The notes: generated by a model from the letters alone, not told the origin. Shown: positions 1 through 11,959, counted from the first letter of the stretch. The stretch: 64,000 nt of DNA from Hydractinia symbiolongicarpus (GCF_029227915.1 NC_079875.1:16487001-16551000); one strand, 5' to 3'. A program made the numbers and translations.

Positions 1-1405
1 ATAGTTTCGCCAATGATTAGACTAAGTATCTCTTCTACTCCGAGAGTCTGTATTCCCAGATTATTTTCGTTGAGATGGACAAGACTACATGCAAAAATAC
101 CCCATGCAAACTTATCAATATACTTACTTATCAATATACGCGCAGAGCCTCTTTCCTTCCTGTTTGCTTTTGTTTGTTACAAGAATGTTCTAGAAATTGT
201 CAGCATCAGATAGTGCTGACCTTTGTTTCTTTGGCTGAGATTTTATAATATTCTTAGAAAATACCATTAAGAAATGTTCCGTTAACAGGTTATTTATATA
301 TTCTTGCAATAATAATTTATTTATAATTTTTATACCTTGACCTTCTGAGCGGTCTGGAGAGTAATATCATTGACGGAGATCATACAGAAGCTGTTTTGCA
401 GCCCCTTTAGGAAATAGAAATCAAAAATTATGAATAAACAATCATGCTTAAAGCTTAATTGAGTTAAAAATTGACACGGATGTTAATAATTTAACTTTTT
501 TAAATTTAATTATAAGATTCTCTTCCAAATTTAAGCGTTTTATTTTAGAAAGCCAAGTGAGTCATAGAGGTCATCGTTTATACAGCATATTTTGATAAAA
601 TTCTATTTGGGATGTTTTTTCAAATTTTCTAAACTATTGGTTTTTTCAGAATTTTCCAAATTTGTCAAATCTGCAAAATTAAGTACACGTGGAAAATTAG
701 AAAATTCAGCAATTCGTCAAATTTTAAGCCAGAGTAAGTAGAACGCGATTTCCTTCCCTTAAAATATTTAACTGTCTCCATCAATCATAAAGGATATCAA
801 TGTAAGTGTACCTTGTATGAATATTTCATAACGAAAGTGTAGTTTATTTTGGTAACATTTTTACGCCATTCCTGCAAATTAATACCTGTGAAATTAACCC
901 GTCAAAATGACTACCATTAAAAAACAATGTGCGTTGTTAAAATAATAAAATGATTTAGTTTTTAAAAAGACAATAATGGTACGAACATGCAAAGAACAGA
1001 TGGTAACAACATTCAACTTGCATTGTTATACATTCTAGCTGTTAAGATTTATATTTTGAAAATTATACAAAACAAGAGCGAGACAATCTTTTTATTTCCC
1101 ACAAAAGATTTATTCTGTGGGGTTCGATGAACTCATTATAAATATTACAAAATCGCAAATGATCAATTACCTTGACATCACCTTTAAAAAATAAAATAGA
1201 TCCTGTGATTAAGTATATTTTGCCTATATAGCTTTCAGAGATACTAATTCATTTTCAATTTCAACCACAACAAAATTTTTTTTTAATGTTAATTTTACTA
1301 ACATTGTCATTAAATAATTTTAACCGCCCGCGAAAAAAAAGTTGCGTTCATATAAAAGACCGTTGAACGCTATCTAGGAATCTTGATAAATTCTTTTAAA
1401 AAACT
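1..1405. other. Intergenic, nothing recognised
   Basis: AT-rich sequence with no ORF that looks like protein and no clear repeat. The small plus-strand ORF at 13-213 has no recognisable motif and is treated as chance. Confidence 0.5.
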
Positions 1406-1935
1406 TTATCGGTGATGATAAGGAGTTAAATCATCAATGTCCTGCATATTCACATCGATATCTGGTGCTGATATTAACAGTCTAGCACATTCAATATATA
1501 TATCAACCACGACACGCATAATGTAAAAGTGTTTCATTGAAAATGTTTCGTACATTCACATCAATGTGGTACCAACAACAACAACTTCACACATTCAATA
1601 TGGCCACCACAAGATGCATCATGTAATGGTGTGTTTTTATTACTGTTAACATTGTTAATATTTGTCACGTCATGACTAATTAAAACTTTTAAACCATCAT
1701 GATGACCATCACCTGCACAGGCGTGATATGCATTCCAGTTGTTTTTATTTACATCATTCACATCACTACCAGCATCAATTGAACATTTTACTATTGATGG
1801 TCTGTTGTACCATGCAGCTTCCATAAGCAGTGTAGCTACTTCCACAACCGTCCATCATTTCAACGATATCTGGATCATCAATAAGAATTGATTGAAATTT
1901 CTTGGGATCACCTTTTTTAATAATTTCAACAATTT
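1406..1935 (-). pseudogene. Decayed ankyrin-repeat exon (third copy of the window's ankyrin module)
   Basis: Read on the minus strand, an acceptor-like TTTAG ends at 1936 and the exon opens in phase 1, with peptide EIVEIIKKGDPKKFQSIL, then LLMEAAWYNRP, DAGSDVNDV, HDVTNIN and TPLHDASCGGHIECVKLLL. These match, in order, the ankyrin exon at 20991-21457 (LLMEATRYNKP, DAGSDVNAV, HDVTNIN, TPLHFASKGGHIQCVKL). The reading frame shifts near 1845, near 1565 and near 1500; the last part (IECARLLISAPDIDVNM) is a further repeat that ends in TAA at 1406. No upstream exon of a parent gene was found at higher coordinates. The three frame breaks make it a pseudogene, although assembly error cannot be excluded from one sequence. 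Homology to the other two copies is clear by eye. Confidence 0.78.
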
Positions 1936-3151
1936 CTAAACACGAATTATATAAATACAAACAGTAATTCGGAATAATTCGAAATAAGAATGAAATAAAT
2001 AAAAAATAGATATAGAATACTGAGTGTCGCATTATGCGTATTCCTACATTTTATGCTTACCATTCGATAGCAAAGGAAAAGTAAAAACAAGTTATCCATC
2101 CGAAGAAAAGTCATTAAGTATAACTTATCCGGCGATCATTGCCGAACATTTTTTCCCTTACTTTTAAAAAATCATGTCGTTTTTCCTGCAGCATGTATCT
2201 TGGGCGTTTTTGACTTATAGGCAATGGCACGTTTTAGTTTTTGTCAAAATTGTAAGTATTTAAAACGACATACCAAAATTGATGTGATATAAAACCTTGA
2301 TCTTTATGTTAGTACTGTTTTTTGTTCAAATCAACAAAATTTAGATTTCTTTGTGATCTAAAAAAATGGATAAAGCTGGACTGCTCTGGATAAAAAAGAC
2401 ATGCCGAACATTACGGTCACAATATTTTTTTTAATACCTTTGTTAAAATTTGCCTAAATATTAAAACTTAAACTTGAACTTAAAGCATGGTACACAAGAA
2501 CGAACAACGCGGAAAGTGAGAATCAAAACGTCATTTTGTGTCATGTGAAATAAACTGTCGCGGGGCAAGTGGGTAATTATTTCGTATTTTAACACTTGTG
2601 TACAACTCTTTCTCCAAATTGTTGGATAAACTAAAGTTTATCATATCTAATATTCGAATTTTTATAATTTTTCCTACAGCCTATTTTGCACTCAATTGCG
2701 CTTTTGTAAAAGTATTAATCGAAGGCGTGTTGTTTTAAACTGGTTTGTTTTCTTCTTACTTTTTAAAAGTCTTTTCGCGATTTGTAAGACTACGAGTTAG
2801 TATAATGATACAGGGTTCAAATAAAACAGCAAAAATTGCTTTTTTTTCTCTTTTTGAACGGATGTTGAACAAGTTTTGACAAACTAACAAGAAGAAGAAC
2901 GAAACATTTAATATACATTACAACAGGTGAATTATACACTTTGGTTTAAAAGTATATACGTGGAAAAGTTGAAGGATATATATATATATATATAAATTTT
3001 TTTGCTACAGAATTCTTCGAGTATACTTAAAAGACATTGTATTTTTGGAATATCAATCCATACTCTTTTGTCCCAGAAAATTAATTATTCTTTATTTACC
3101 TGGGTAAGTTCATGTAGGCAAAATAATTATTTCCAAATTATTTATTTTATA
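1936..3151. other. Intergenic, short TA microsatellite only
   Basis: No coding signal seen. A short TA run lies near 2978-2995. The minus-strand ORF reaching 2032 is an extension of the ankyrin relic through its intron. Confidence 0.5.
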
Positions 3152-3480
3152 TCTCTATAATAATAGCCGTCGTCTGTCTGTCTCTGCGCGGACTCCCGCC
3201 AAGTTAGAAAATGATGTTACGGAAACACGAATATCAAATGCGATATATTTTTATCCACTTTGTGGCGGCGGGTAAATAAAAAGGACAGACGAACCCGTGG
3301 ATTTTTCCACCGGCAACGACTAGTCTATTTAATAAAAGCCGTATCGGTGTGTTCAAAATGGTTGTTGGCAGCTGCATTCCGGATCTCCCGCAGAGTTGAT
3401 AATTTGCTAATTTGCTGCCGTGGATTTTTTCACGGATTTAACGACTTGTCTCTTTAATAATAGCCGTATTCATTTAAAAA
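3152..3480 (+). mobile_element. Tandem Helitron-like units (three heads, two tails)
   Basis: Unit 1 begins TCTCTATAATAATAGCC at 3152 and ends at 3323 with a short hairpin (GTGGA/TCCAC around 3297-3310) followed by AACGACTAG. Unit 2 begins immediately with TCTATTTAATAAAAGCC at 3324 and ends near 3448 with a CCGTG/CACGG hairpin and ACGACTTG. A third head, TCTCTTTAATAATAGCC, starts at 3449. A 5' TC, a 3' hairpin and a terminal CTRR-like tetranucleotide without target-site duplication are the known signature of Helitrons. No Rep/helicase is present, so these are non-autonomous. The same heads and tails recur near 31.8, 36.9 and 43.1 kb. Confidence 0.6.
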
Positions 3481-4396
3481 TGGCTGCACTGCTTCTTTTT
3501 TTCGGAAAACCCACAGCGCAGCAGCTGTATTTGAGACTCCCTGCAGAACCTCATTACTGACTATGTGATCAATCACAAGCCAAATGTTTATGAATATCCA
3601 ACTATGAAGTTTTTGGCGGCTCCGACATTCTGACAAAGGAATCTAAGCTAGCGTGACGGCGGTCAATTTGAATGCTGTGGCGTTAGGACTGGTTGGTCTG
3701 TTTTTTGGTGATCTTTTTATACCTGTATTTGTAATACTTATAATATTTGAGTTTTATACGTTAACATATTAGGAAAAATATATTGTAACGTTTTCTAACC
3801 ATATATAAATCTTATTAAAAACCTATTAACGTAAGTTTTTTTGTAAATAGGGAATCCTTAAGGTTGCTAGCTAGCTAGCCTTATTAATTGTTATTTTTAG
3901 GTTTTTATTTAGTTTAGTATAAGTGCCGTTTATCCTAGCCATAGTTATTGTTTCTCGGTATTATCTTCCCCTGTCTGATATTTGCTGGGCTTAAACTTGG
4001 GAATCTACGTAGCTGTTAGCTACATCTGGCCAAAGAGTTAAAGAAGCCAAATGCCAGTTGGCTGCAACAAAGTTTTTAATTAATCTTTCTTATGCAAAGT
4101 ACAGATAGATAGCCATACCTTTTACTATAAAATAAACTTTGACAAAAGTCTAAAGTTATTTGAATCAAGGGTCTCAATTAACATGAAATGCAACAAATAC
4201 AATGTCTCAATTACCAAAAAAAAAAAAAAAAAAAAAAATGAGACAAAAAACGATAAAGCGTGTGTAAATATTGACGTCATCATGCCTCCAATAGATTTTC
4301 TAACAACGAAAAATCTCGTTCTCATTTGACCTATGAAATGGCCATAATTGACAGCCTTGGTTTCCAATAATTTGGGGCGAAAAGGGTAAACAGCAG
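3481..4396. other. Intergenic with a poly-A tract
   Basis: Continuation of the last Helitron-like unit, then AT-rich DNA with an A-run of more than 20 bases near 4217-4239. The 179-residue minus-strand ORF at 4125-4664 is low-complexity (poly-F from the A-run) and crosses the MITE boundary, so it is not called a gene. Confidence 0.5.
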
Positions 4397-4894
4397 TTAA
4401 GGTGGTAGGAAACCCTTTTTCAAAAATTCTTAAATATAAGATATTTGAAACTTTTTTCGATAAAATGTTGTTGCTTTTATTTAAGTAAATAAAAATAATT
4501 ATTTTTTTGAAAAAAAAATACAAAATTTTGCCTCGCTTGCCCAGAAATAACTCTAAAATCCAAAAAATTACATGCACGTTTTCTCTTGATTGGTTATAGT
4601 ATTTCAGCTCAAATTTTAACAGCAATTTACAATGACTAAGTTCTTGGAGCTGTGCTAAAATCAAGTTGCGGCAGTAATTATTTCAAAAAATATTCCCAAT
4701 ACCGTAAAATTTTATTTTTTGATCAAAAAACGCGACCGAAACCTGGCAGATTGAACGCCATAAAAATAGACATGAAGTTCAGAACAAGATTGTAAGAAAA
4801 CATACATATTCGGAGTCTACGATAAATTTGCTTTAAAACAAAGTAAAATAAAAAATGAAAAAAAATCAAGAAAAAGGGTTTCCTACCACCTTAA
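4397..4894. mobile_element. MITE with perfect 20-bp TIRs and TTAA flanks
   Basis: The left end GGTGGTAGGAAACCCTTTTT (4401-4420) is the exact reverse complement of the right end AAAAAGGGTTTCCTACCACC (4871-4890). Both ends are bordered by TTAA (4397-4400 and 4891-4894). TTAA target duplication is typical of piggyBac and Kolobok-type transposons. No transposase is inside, so this is a non-autonomous copy of about 490 bp. The perfect termini suggest a fairly recent insertion. Confidence 0.82.
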
Positions 4895-5339
4895 CCTTGA
4901 TATGAAGGAAGACGCTTAGAATTGCTAAACAATAGGAATAAAATAAGAATGACAGCAAAAACTGAAAATTACTGCGTTTTCTTTTATTTTTGCCAAATGT
5001 TTTGCAAAATTTGGCTAAATTATGACGAAAATAGTTTTGAAGACATTATATCGGTTTGTCTGTTCAGTCTATTTATACAATTGCAGAGGATCGAAATTCA
5101 TAAGAGTTAACTAATCAGGAACAAGCTGTTAAACACAGTGATTTACGTTAATTAATATTTTCCGGACCTAGATGGAAAATAACTAATTCTTCTGTAGGGA
5201 TAGCAACCAAATCTTGTCAAAAGTTGGGACGGGATGCTACTTATGTGTGTTATCACATTCTACACTATTGATGGTTTTTTTCCCTAGCCGTTGTTCTATT
5301 TTCTGTGTCAAAGATGACTTCTGCTCCAACGGTGGTCCA
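4895..5339. other. Intergenic, nothing recognised
   Basis: AT-rich sequence without repeats or coding similarity that I can see. Confidence 0.4.
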
Positions 5340-7330
5340 CAATTTCGTTTTTCTTAAGCTATCATGTTCAAGAAATTAGAAACCTTAAACAATATTATTA
5401 ATACTGAACATACAAACCAAAATAATGTCTTTACTAATATCAAACACCAATATGAAGAATCCATTTTGGCAACAATCAGATCGCTAGAGAAATTGAAGAT
5501 AAAAGACGCAATATAGTCTAACCACCTACGATTTTATCTGCGTTGTCTTCACAACTAAATAACACAAGATCTTCGGCTTACCTTCAGAAAATCTTACACC
5601 CTTTAAGCCGTCAGTTGTTGAAAAAAAAGAACCCACCTCAAGCATGTAACACGAAACGCCCTACACCACTAAATACTTGATCTTGACAACACCATCAAAT
5701 CAAGTGTCCCCATTGATCATATAATATTCACGATACCTGTTATGGGAGGAAATGAGATCGGTTAAAGGCAGACATCTTAAAAAGTTCACCAAAATTAATG
5801 GCAGGTACAAGATTCTGCCAATGCGGGTGTAGACAAGAGAAAATGAATTGTAAATGTCAACTTTTGACATAAAAGACAACACTTTTATCGAAAGGGATAA
5901 ATTTCTGTATGACACCAGCTTCAATCCCAACAAAAGAAATAGTTGCCAAAGTAGAAAAGGCAATTAAAGAAGAGGCAGACACAGTAGGAGTTAAAGTATG
6001 CTTCACGCTATAGAATTGCATAACACGAAAGGAACATTTACAAACATATGAGAGACTGCCATTGAAGAATCTAAAGAACAACAAAATCATCATCATCTTG
6101 TCAGCTGACAAGGAAAGAACAATGGTCATTGTGAATACCTGACTATTTTAACAAATATAATGAACACATCACCAAAACATCCCCAAGGACCTTGCAAACA
6201 TCTCAAGAAAGATCCTAAAAAAGTTATTAAACGAGAAGCGACAAAAATCTTTATAGAGTCGACGAAAAGCAGCAAATTTAAAGCCAGTGAGCATAGCAAT
6301 AACTCAAAAAAAACTAGATCAGAGAAATGAGCATAGCAGACGACAAATCCATGGTATATGATGTTACATCACTCTAAAAATCCAAAAGTTTATCCGTCCG
6401 CAAATTTTCGTTTTTAATGTGCACAAATGTTTCCATGAAGGGAACTTTAAATATAATCAAACGCCTTATAGAAAACGGAGCTTGGTTATGCGTTTAATTG
6501 AACTTGTATTGATAAAAACAACTTCTTCTTTTAAACAGACGGAGTTGCATGGGAAATCCTACATTGTCTAATAGTTCTAGAAATATACATGCAAGCATCT
6601 GAGACAACAGTGTTGGTCACATCAAAGAGACTCCTATGGGTTTGATCACAATGGCAGCCACTACTGACAAATCAAATTCACTGTTAAACTTAAACAAGAT
6701 GTAAGCATCGGTTTCCTTGACACGTTGTTTAAACGCAAGAATGGTACTATTTCAGTTTCAGTATATCGTAAACCAACAGACACTGACAAGTACCTGAACT
6801 ACGAATCAAACCATAAGAAATCTTAAAAAAGCAACTGTCATTTCTTTATGACTGAATCGTGCCAACAGCGTAGTCAGTGACGAGAAGGAAAGGAAACAAG
6901 AGATTGGAGATGTGAACAATGCATTAACCGCAATTGGATTCAATCAGAAAGTTATCACGCAAGTAGAAAATGAAATAAGGAAAAGATCCAATCCAGAGTA
7001 TAGTGAAACATTTATCGCATCAGCATTTCTATCCTTTATACCAGCTTCCATCGAATCTTGCGTCGAGTTTTAAAGCAACACAAGGTCAAATGCATTTTTA
7101 ATTCTGAGGATACACTATGAAGCACTTTGTCTTAACCGAAATACGAGATTAACCTGGAATCCAATGCAAAGATTGCGATGCAGTATACGTGAAACAAAAA
7201 TTAAAATATAAGCAACGAGTTCAAGAACATATGCGCGCATCGAGCAACAGATATGTAAAGAAAAACAACTTTGCGGACCCCAGCTATAGCAGAATTCATC
7301 ATATTAACTGGGAAGAGAGGAATATCATTA
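5340..7330 (+). mobile_element. Decayed Penelope-like retroelement (RT plus GIY-YIG remnant)
   Basis: Read in shifting plus-strand frames, the segment gives Penelope-like polyprotein pieces in the right order: LSKGINF followed by TKEIVAKVEKAI (about 5880-5975), IILSADKERT (about 6095-6125), GFLDTLFKRKNGTISV and YRKPTDTDKYLNYESN (about 6705-6810), a piece around VITQVENEIRKRS (about 6950-6990), and a C-terminal GIY-YIG-like block with KQRVQEHMRA (about 7205-7235). Many stops and frameshifts separate the pieces, so it is a dead copy. In Penelope-like elements the RT copies the RNA and the GIY-YIG nuclease nicks the target. Boundaries are approximate; CATGTTCAAGAAAT near 5365 also occurs at the end of the copy near 9320. 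Confidence 0.7.
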
Positions 7331-7461
7331 AAAGAGAATTCTGTTTGAAGTTTCTGAAGGCTAAGCTACATAGATTTTATGCAAAATTGCCAAATATTGC
7401 CCTAAAATCCGGTTTTTCCGAATTTCGGGTAAAATCCGGAAAAATCGGGAAATCGGATTAA

Positions 7462-8220
7462 TCACGTATCCAAATTATGCAAAATAATTCTTCTTAATAG
7501 CGTGTCTAAGAAAGAAAGCGTACCGTTCTTCTCGTGTTCAATTGTAAATTGAATCTTCGGGTGCAAATTATTGATATGTTCATGAAATGGGTCTAGATGT
7601 GCTCTTTTTATTATTAAAAAGACGTCATGCACAAATCTTTTCCAAACTCTTGGAGCGTGATCTGCAGTTGTTAAAGCTGTAGTCTCATGAGCCTGCATAT
7701 ATATTTCAGCTACAACAGAGGATGTTGGACCACCCATAGCCACATCGCCAGTTTGCGTAAAGAAGTTACCGTCAAATAAATACCATGTTTTTGTAAGTAC
7801 AATTTGGACCAAGGACATTAGTTTGTCAATAGGGATGCGTGTTTTGTTCTCATACTCATCATCATTTAGCAGTAATTCCCCGATGATATATAATGTGTCC
7901 TTTATCGGTACATTTGTGTACAGTGAAGTAACGTCAAATGATACCATACACTCGTCGTCCTCGATCCGTATGTTTCTGATAAATTCCGAAAACTCTTTCG
8001 AGTTTTTACAGTGATCACTCTTTGTGTAATTGCTAAGAATGGAAGCTAGGTATTTCGATAAATTATAAAAAAGTGATCCTGTACACGACATGATTGGGCG
8101 TATAGGAATTACAGGTTTATGTATTTTAGATGATGATTACGATCATTGCCCGTCGATGACAGCTGTAGCTGTCGAAACGTAGCCTAGAATAAACTCGCTT
8201 GTTCATGACATGATATTATT
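7462..8220 (-). mobile_element. Penelope-like reverse transcriptase fragment, inverted
   Basis: A 209-residue minus-strand reading frame (7462-8091) carries RT motif A (FDVTSLYTNVP), motif B (GDVAMGGPTSSVVAEIYM), motif C and the following FTIE...LSFLDTLL block; RPIMSC just upstream is the expected N-terminal neighbour. Motif C reads RFVHDVF where active Penelope-like RTs have an Asp-Asp pair, so one metal-binding Asp is His. The frame is open but truncated at both ends, with no GIY-YIG. Between 8140 and 8200 a tail-like sequence including CGAAACGTAGCCTAG resembles GAAACGTGGCCTAC at the end of the copy near 9295. It is a fragment placed in opposite orientation to its neighbours. Confidence 0.75.
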
Positions 8221-8619
8221 TATATTATTTAATGACGATGACTGAACAGAAAAGCGGTAATATTTTTAAAATAATGTAACTGTTGTCTATACATGAAACA
8301 TAAAAAAAACGAAAGTGTCAAGCATGATGGCATCTTTCTCCATACGTTATGGGTCCCATTTTATGACATTTGGCTCATAAATGGTTTCTGTCATTGTACT
8401 AAAGCTTTTCATTAAACAAAATCAAATAGCTGAACAAAAAAATTTGAGATTTTGATTAATGCGATCATTTTTTGACAGAAATTTATTATCCCTAAATGCA
8501 CTGAGCTTTTATCGGGCCTATTAATCGGCAGAATGAAGAGATCAATCTCCCTCCTCCTTTCCTGTACAACTTGTTATAGGCGTTTTACCAACACATATAC
8601 CTGTACTTCCATCGTGTTA
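8221..8619. other. Spacer between Penelope-like fragments
   Basis: No coding similarity seen. Confidence 0.35.
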
Positions 8620-8762
8620 AAGCTCAACAGTGAATTTGATTTGTCGATGTAGGCCGTTGATGTGTTCATGGAACTCTTCTAGATGAGATCTTTTGATTAT
8701 GGCGAATACGTCGTCAACAAATCTCTTCCAAACCTTTGGACGTCTGTCTGATGTGACTGCTG
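8620..8762 (-). mobile_element. Penelope-like RT motif C fragment, inverted
   Basis: The minus strand reads RPKVWKRFVDDVFAIIKRSH, then EEFHEHINGL and IKFTVEL. This is the same RT region as in the 7.5-8.1 kb fragment, but with the Asp-Asp catalytic pair intact. It stops abruptly near 8762, where plus-strand Penelope-like sequence begins, giving a head-to-head junction. Confidence 0.65.
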
Positions 8763-9330
8763 TTGTCAAGGAAGAAATTCGACGTGTAAGAAATGCATTA
8801 ATCGCAAATGGATACAGTCATAAAGTCATCACGCAAATAGAAAATAAAATGAACTTCGTCGAGTCTTAAGACAACACAAGATCAAATGTATTCTTAACTC
8901 TAAAGACACCCTAAGAAGCACTTTGTCTAAGCCAAAAGACAAAATAAACCTGGAAGAACAAAGCAATGTTGTTTACGAAATCCCGTGTAAAGATTGTGAT
9001 GCATAGTATAAGGGAAACAAAAAGAAAGTTTAAGCAACGAGTACAAGAACATATGCGCGCAGTGAGAAACGGAGATGTGAAAAACGAAATTGCGGACCAC
9101 AGCTGGAGCAGAAGTCATCAGTTTAATTGGGATGAGAAGAAAATCATTGACAGAGAATCCAGAACAACGGCCAGAAATATTAAAGAAACCATCAACAGTG
9201 TAGAGCGTAACAAACAATCGATCCTCTGAAATTATATAAATACATGCTCAACATCATTTTACTTTGCCCGATGATGAAAGAAGGATCTCCCGAAACGTGG
9301 CCTACTAAACTGTCATGTTCAAGAAATGAT
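8763..9330 (+). mobile_element. Penelope-like 3' segment with GIY-YIG domain
   Basis: Plus-strand frames give VRNALIANGYSHKVITQIE, then LRQHKIKCILNSKDTLRST, then VVYEIPCKDCDA, a stop and frame change near 9005, and the GIY-YIG core KRKFKQRVQEHMRAVRNGD through SHQFNWDEKKIIDRES to a TGA near 9229. The Y-x-I-x-C-x2-C opening and R-x-EH block are typical of the Penelope C-terminal endonuclease. The 3' trailer GAAACGTGGCCTAC lies near 9293. The element ends inside the GPCR relic that follows. Confidence 0.7.
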
Positions 9331-9349
9331 AAACTTTCCACAGTAATAT

Positions 9350-9785
9350 GTATGAAGTTAGCAGAATCTTCACTTGAAAGTCTTTTTCTTTTCTAATCAA
9401 GACAAATTCTTTTGCGTGATCTATATCAGTAATTGCAGCAACCCACATTGCAAACAAAGATAGACCAAAAATTCCCAGAACTATAAAAACATTGAACAAA
9501 GATCTTCCCCATTTTAAATGAGCTCTAGCGTTTGTGACAACTAAACATCGTTCAATTGATATTGTCACTGTTGCTAACCATGAAGAACTAGCTGGGAATG
9601 AGCTGAAAACTTTAAAAGTAACAAAAGTTGCTTAATTACTTGTATCCGCCATGATGTAGAAGCCATATATCGGAACAGATATGAGCCAACAAAGTAATCG
9701 GAAATACTTAGAATAGCGAATAACTTTTTCGTCCTGTTTTTCGTCACTTATGATAAGTATGCAGTAAAATGATAAAGGATTCCAA
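9350..9785 (-). pseudogene. Rhodopsin-type GPCR pseudogene, cut by a Penelope-like element
   Basis: On the minus strand the order is LFAILSISDYFVG (TM2), then after a stop and frame change FSSFPASSSWL and ISIERCLVVTNARAHLKWG (end of TM3, DRY-like ERC), then LFNVFIVLGIFGLSLFAMW (TM4) and KEKDFQVKILLTSYI (start of TM5). Similarity stops near 9350, next to the end of the Penelope-like copy, so TM5-TM7 are missing. It is a close paralogue of the plus-strand relic at 11960-12802. At least one stop (TAA in the TM2-TM3 stretch) and one frameshift are present. Confidence 0.7.
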
Positions 9786-9926
9786 TAATAACCCTATAAT
9801 AACTGTTTATGAGGGCCATAACGGAGAATATTGACCAACGTTGAAGTATTGCCTGAGCTTGTGAGGACAATACGTGACAGAGGTCAATATTTGAAGTTTA
9901 TGCTTGAAATAAACAGTTATTATATG
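9786..9926. other. Repeat-like flank of the next MITE
   Basis: Contains a sequence around ATAATAACTGTTTAT near 9796 and its inverse AATAAACAGTTATTAT near 9908-9923, a loose inverted pair of about 15 bp. Otherwise nothing recognised. Confidence 0.35.
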
Positions 9927-10321
9927 AATTATTATCCGGGTACTGCATTTCACGACAAAAATATAGCATTATAAGCAGGATGTAGAAACCATGTCTTCAT
10001 AGAAACTGTTCCCATATGGAACGGACATTCGAATAAAAAATATACTTTTTTAAAATCGAATATCATGTAAACATAACATTTATTGTAGCTACAACATAGA
10101 ATTCTTTAAAAGGTAAAAATAAGTTTTACTTCTGTTTCGCGTTTTGTTTACGTTTTTCCGTGTTTATTTACATTTAATGCTGCCATATTGAAACTTTAAA
10201 CACGGTTGATATGGTAGCAGGCAATACCGTGGAATATTGCCCGCTATGACGTCAGTTCTAACCAATCACGTTGCGCGATTTTTGAAAATACCGATGGCGC
10301 CCTTTTACCCGGGTAATAATT
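9927..10321. mobile_element. MITE-like element with AATTATTAYCCGGGT ends
   Basis: The left end AATTATTATCCGGGT (9927-9941) is inverted, with one mismatch, at ACCCGGGTAATAATT (10307-10321). The 395-bp interior has no ORF and includes a CpG-containing stretch with TGACGTCA-like sequence near 10247. I could not define a target duplication, so class assignment is open. Confidence 0.55.
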
Positions 10322-11959
10322 AGTGAATAGTAGCCCTTAACTTGATACCCATATTTTCTTTGTCGATTTCCTTAAGATGTTTTTCCAAGTAACCTTCCTC
10401 ATCAAAAGCAAACTTGAAAACTGAAAAGAATTGGTTGAAGTGTTGGATTATATGTGCGTATTTAGATTATATATTGGTGATTTTATAAAAGGTAAAAGAG
10501 TGTAAAGCAAATACACGTCGAGTGAATTGATTAAATGTGTAATCAAAATATAATGATAAATTACTGTTACCGGTAATGAAAACATTATAACAAATTGAAT
10601 TTTTTTCAACAATTACCGGCATGGCTTTTTTTTTTGTTGAATCATTATAGTACATAAAATGAAAGTCAAGTCAAAGAGGAAATTAGAAAAACATTGCTAG
10701 TTACGTACTCTTTCCTTTCTTATCTTATAGGCTTACGTACTTTTACCGTGCTAAGAGATAAGCCACGTCATGTGATTACGTTTTTGGAACTAACACGGAA
10801 ATTGGTCTTGTTTAAAGAGATATCTTATTAGTGACATCGTTTTGATTAAAAAAAGCGAGATACAGTAGACTGTGACGACAAAAATTATTATTGTACTAAA
10901 GGGCAATAAAGGGTAGGTGCGTTTCCATAATATATTTTTAATTTTTTTCAAGAATAGGTGCTACAGAAGATCCAAATCAAATTTTCAGTAACCAACTGTT
11001 TTTGTGTCTGACATTAAACGAGGACACGCCCAATTGATTTTCATATTAAACAAACAGATCTTTAATACGACGGAGTTGTGAATTTCTTTACGTCAACGAT
11101 TAGATATTCTAGAAAGCCCAGCTTGTTCTCATGTGTGTACGCGCACGACGAGGCTACGGAACAATAACTACGTGTTTCCTATTTATGTCTGATAAATATT
11201 GCATAGAGAGTGTCTTTAGATTCCTAATTTGAAACCTTACTGATCGTGACCAACACTGCTACTTTTAATCTTTTAGAATGGAGTCATACACGTTTGATTT
11301 ATCCTTACAATGGGTTAATGTTTTCATTTCATGATCTTTAAGACGCCGAGAGGCAACCCCTAGGAAGAGATTTATAGATACATCAAGATACCTTATAACC
11401 AACTAATGCTATGAACACTTGCAATCAAAATACAACATGCAGTGCAGGGACCGTAGGTTTCGTAGACCGTCGTTTCATTGCGTGTACTAATACATATGAT
11501 TGTATTTTGTAGAATTGTTATGCGACATCAAATGGCTATGGCTAACCTCGCAAGATTCAAAATGATTTTGGTACATTTTGGGCAGGCTTGGTGGAGAAGG
11601 GGATAGAAATTAATATCAATATGCTTCATGAATACTTTTTTTGCAAGAGAGCCCCTGTTAAAGGCCTCCAAAATGAAATGAGCGCACTGGTAGCCTATTC
11701 TGGTAAACACCTTGCACCTGTCCAATATTTGTAAAAGAAAGATAAATGTCAATAGTTTAGTTAAATTTGATTAAATCGCTGTTAACAATCTGATAATTTA
11801 AAGTTAAAATAACGATATTTGAAATTGTATACTTTCTTGCTTTTCAAGTCGAAAACAATTTTGATCTAATCAGGCAACATATTTTGAAAACAAATATATT
11901 TAAAAAATTGTTTATAACAAATTGATAAAGCGAACGAGGAATGTGAATGACACAAAGTA
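10322..11959. other. Intergenic, nothing firm
   Basis: AT-rich. The segment 11528-11752 has protein-like composition in more than one frame but I recognise no family; it may be an old repeat. Confidence 0.4.

Noticed and set aside
4125-4664. 179-residue minus-strand ORF
   Set aside because: Low-complexity, with a poly-Phe run from a poly-A tract, and it crosses the border of a MITE with perfect TIRs.
11528-11752. Protein-like frames on both strands
   Set aside because: No family recognised and no splice or start context; could be an old repeat.
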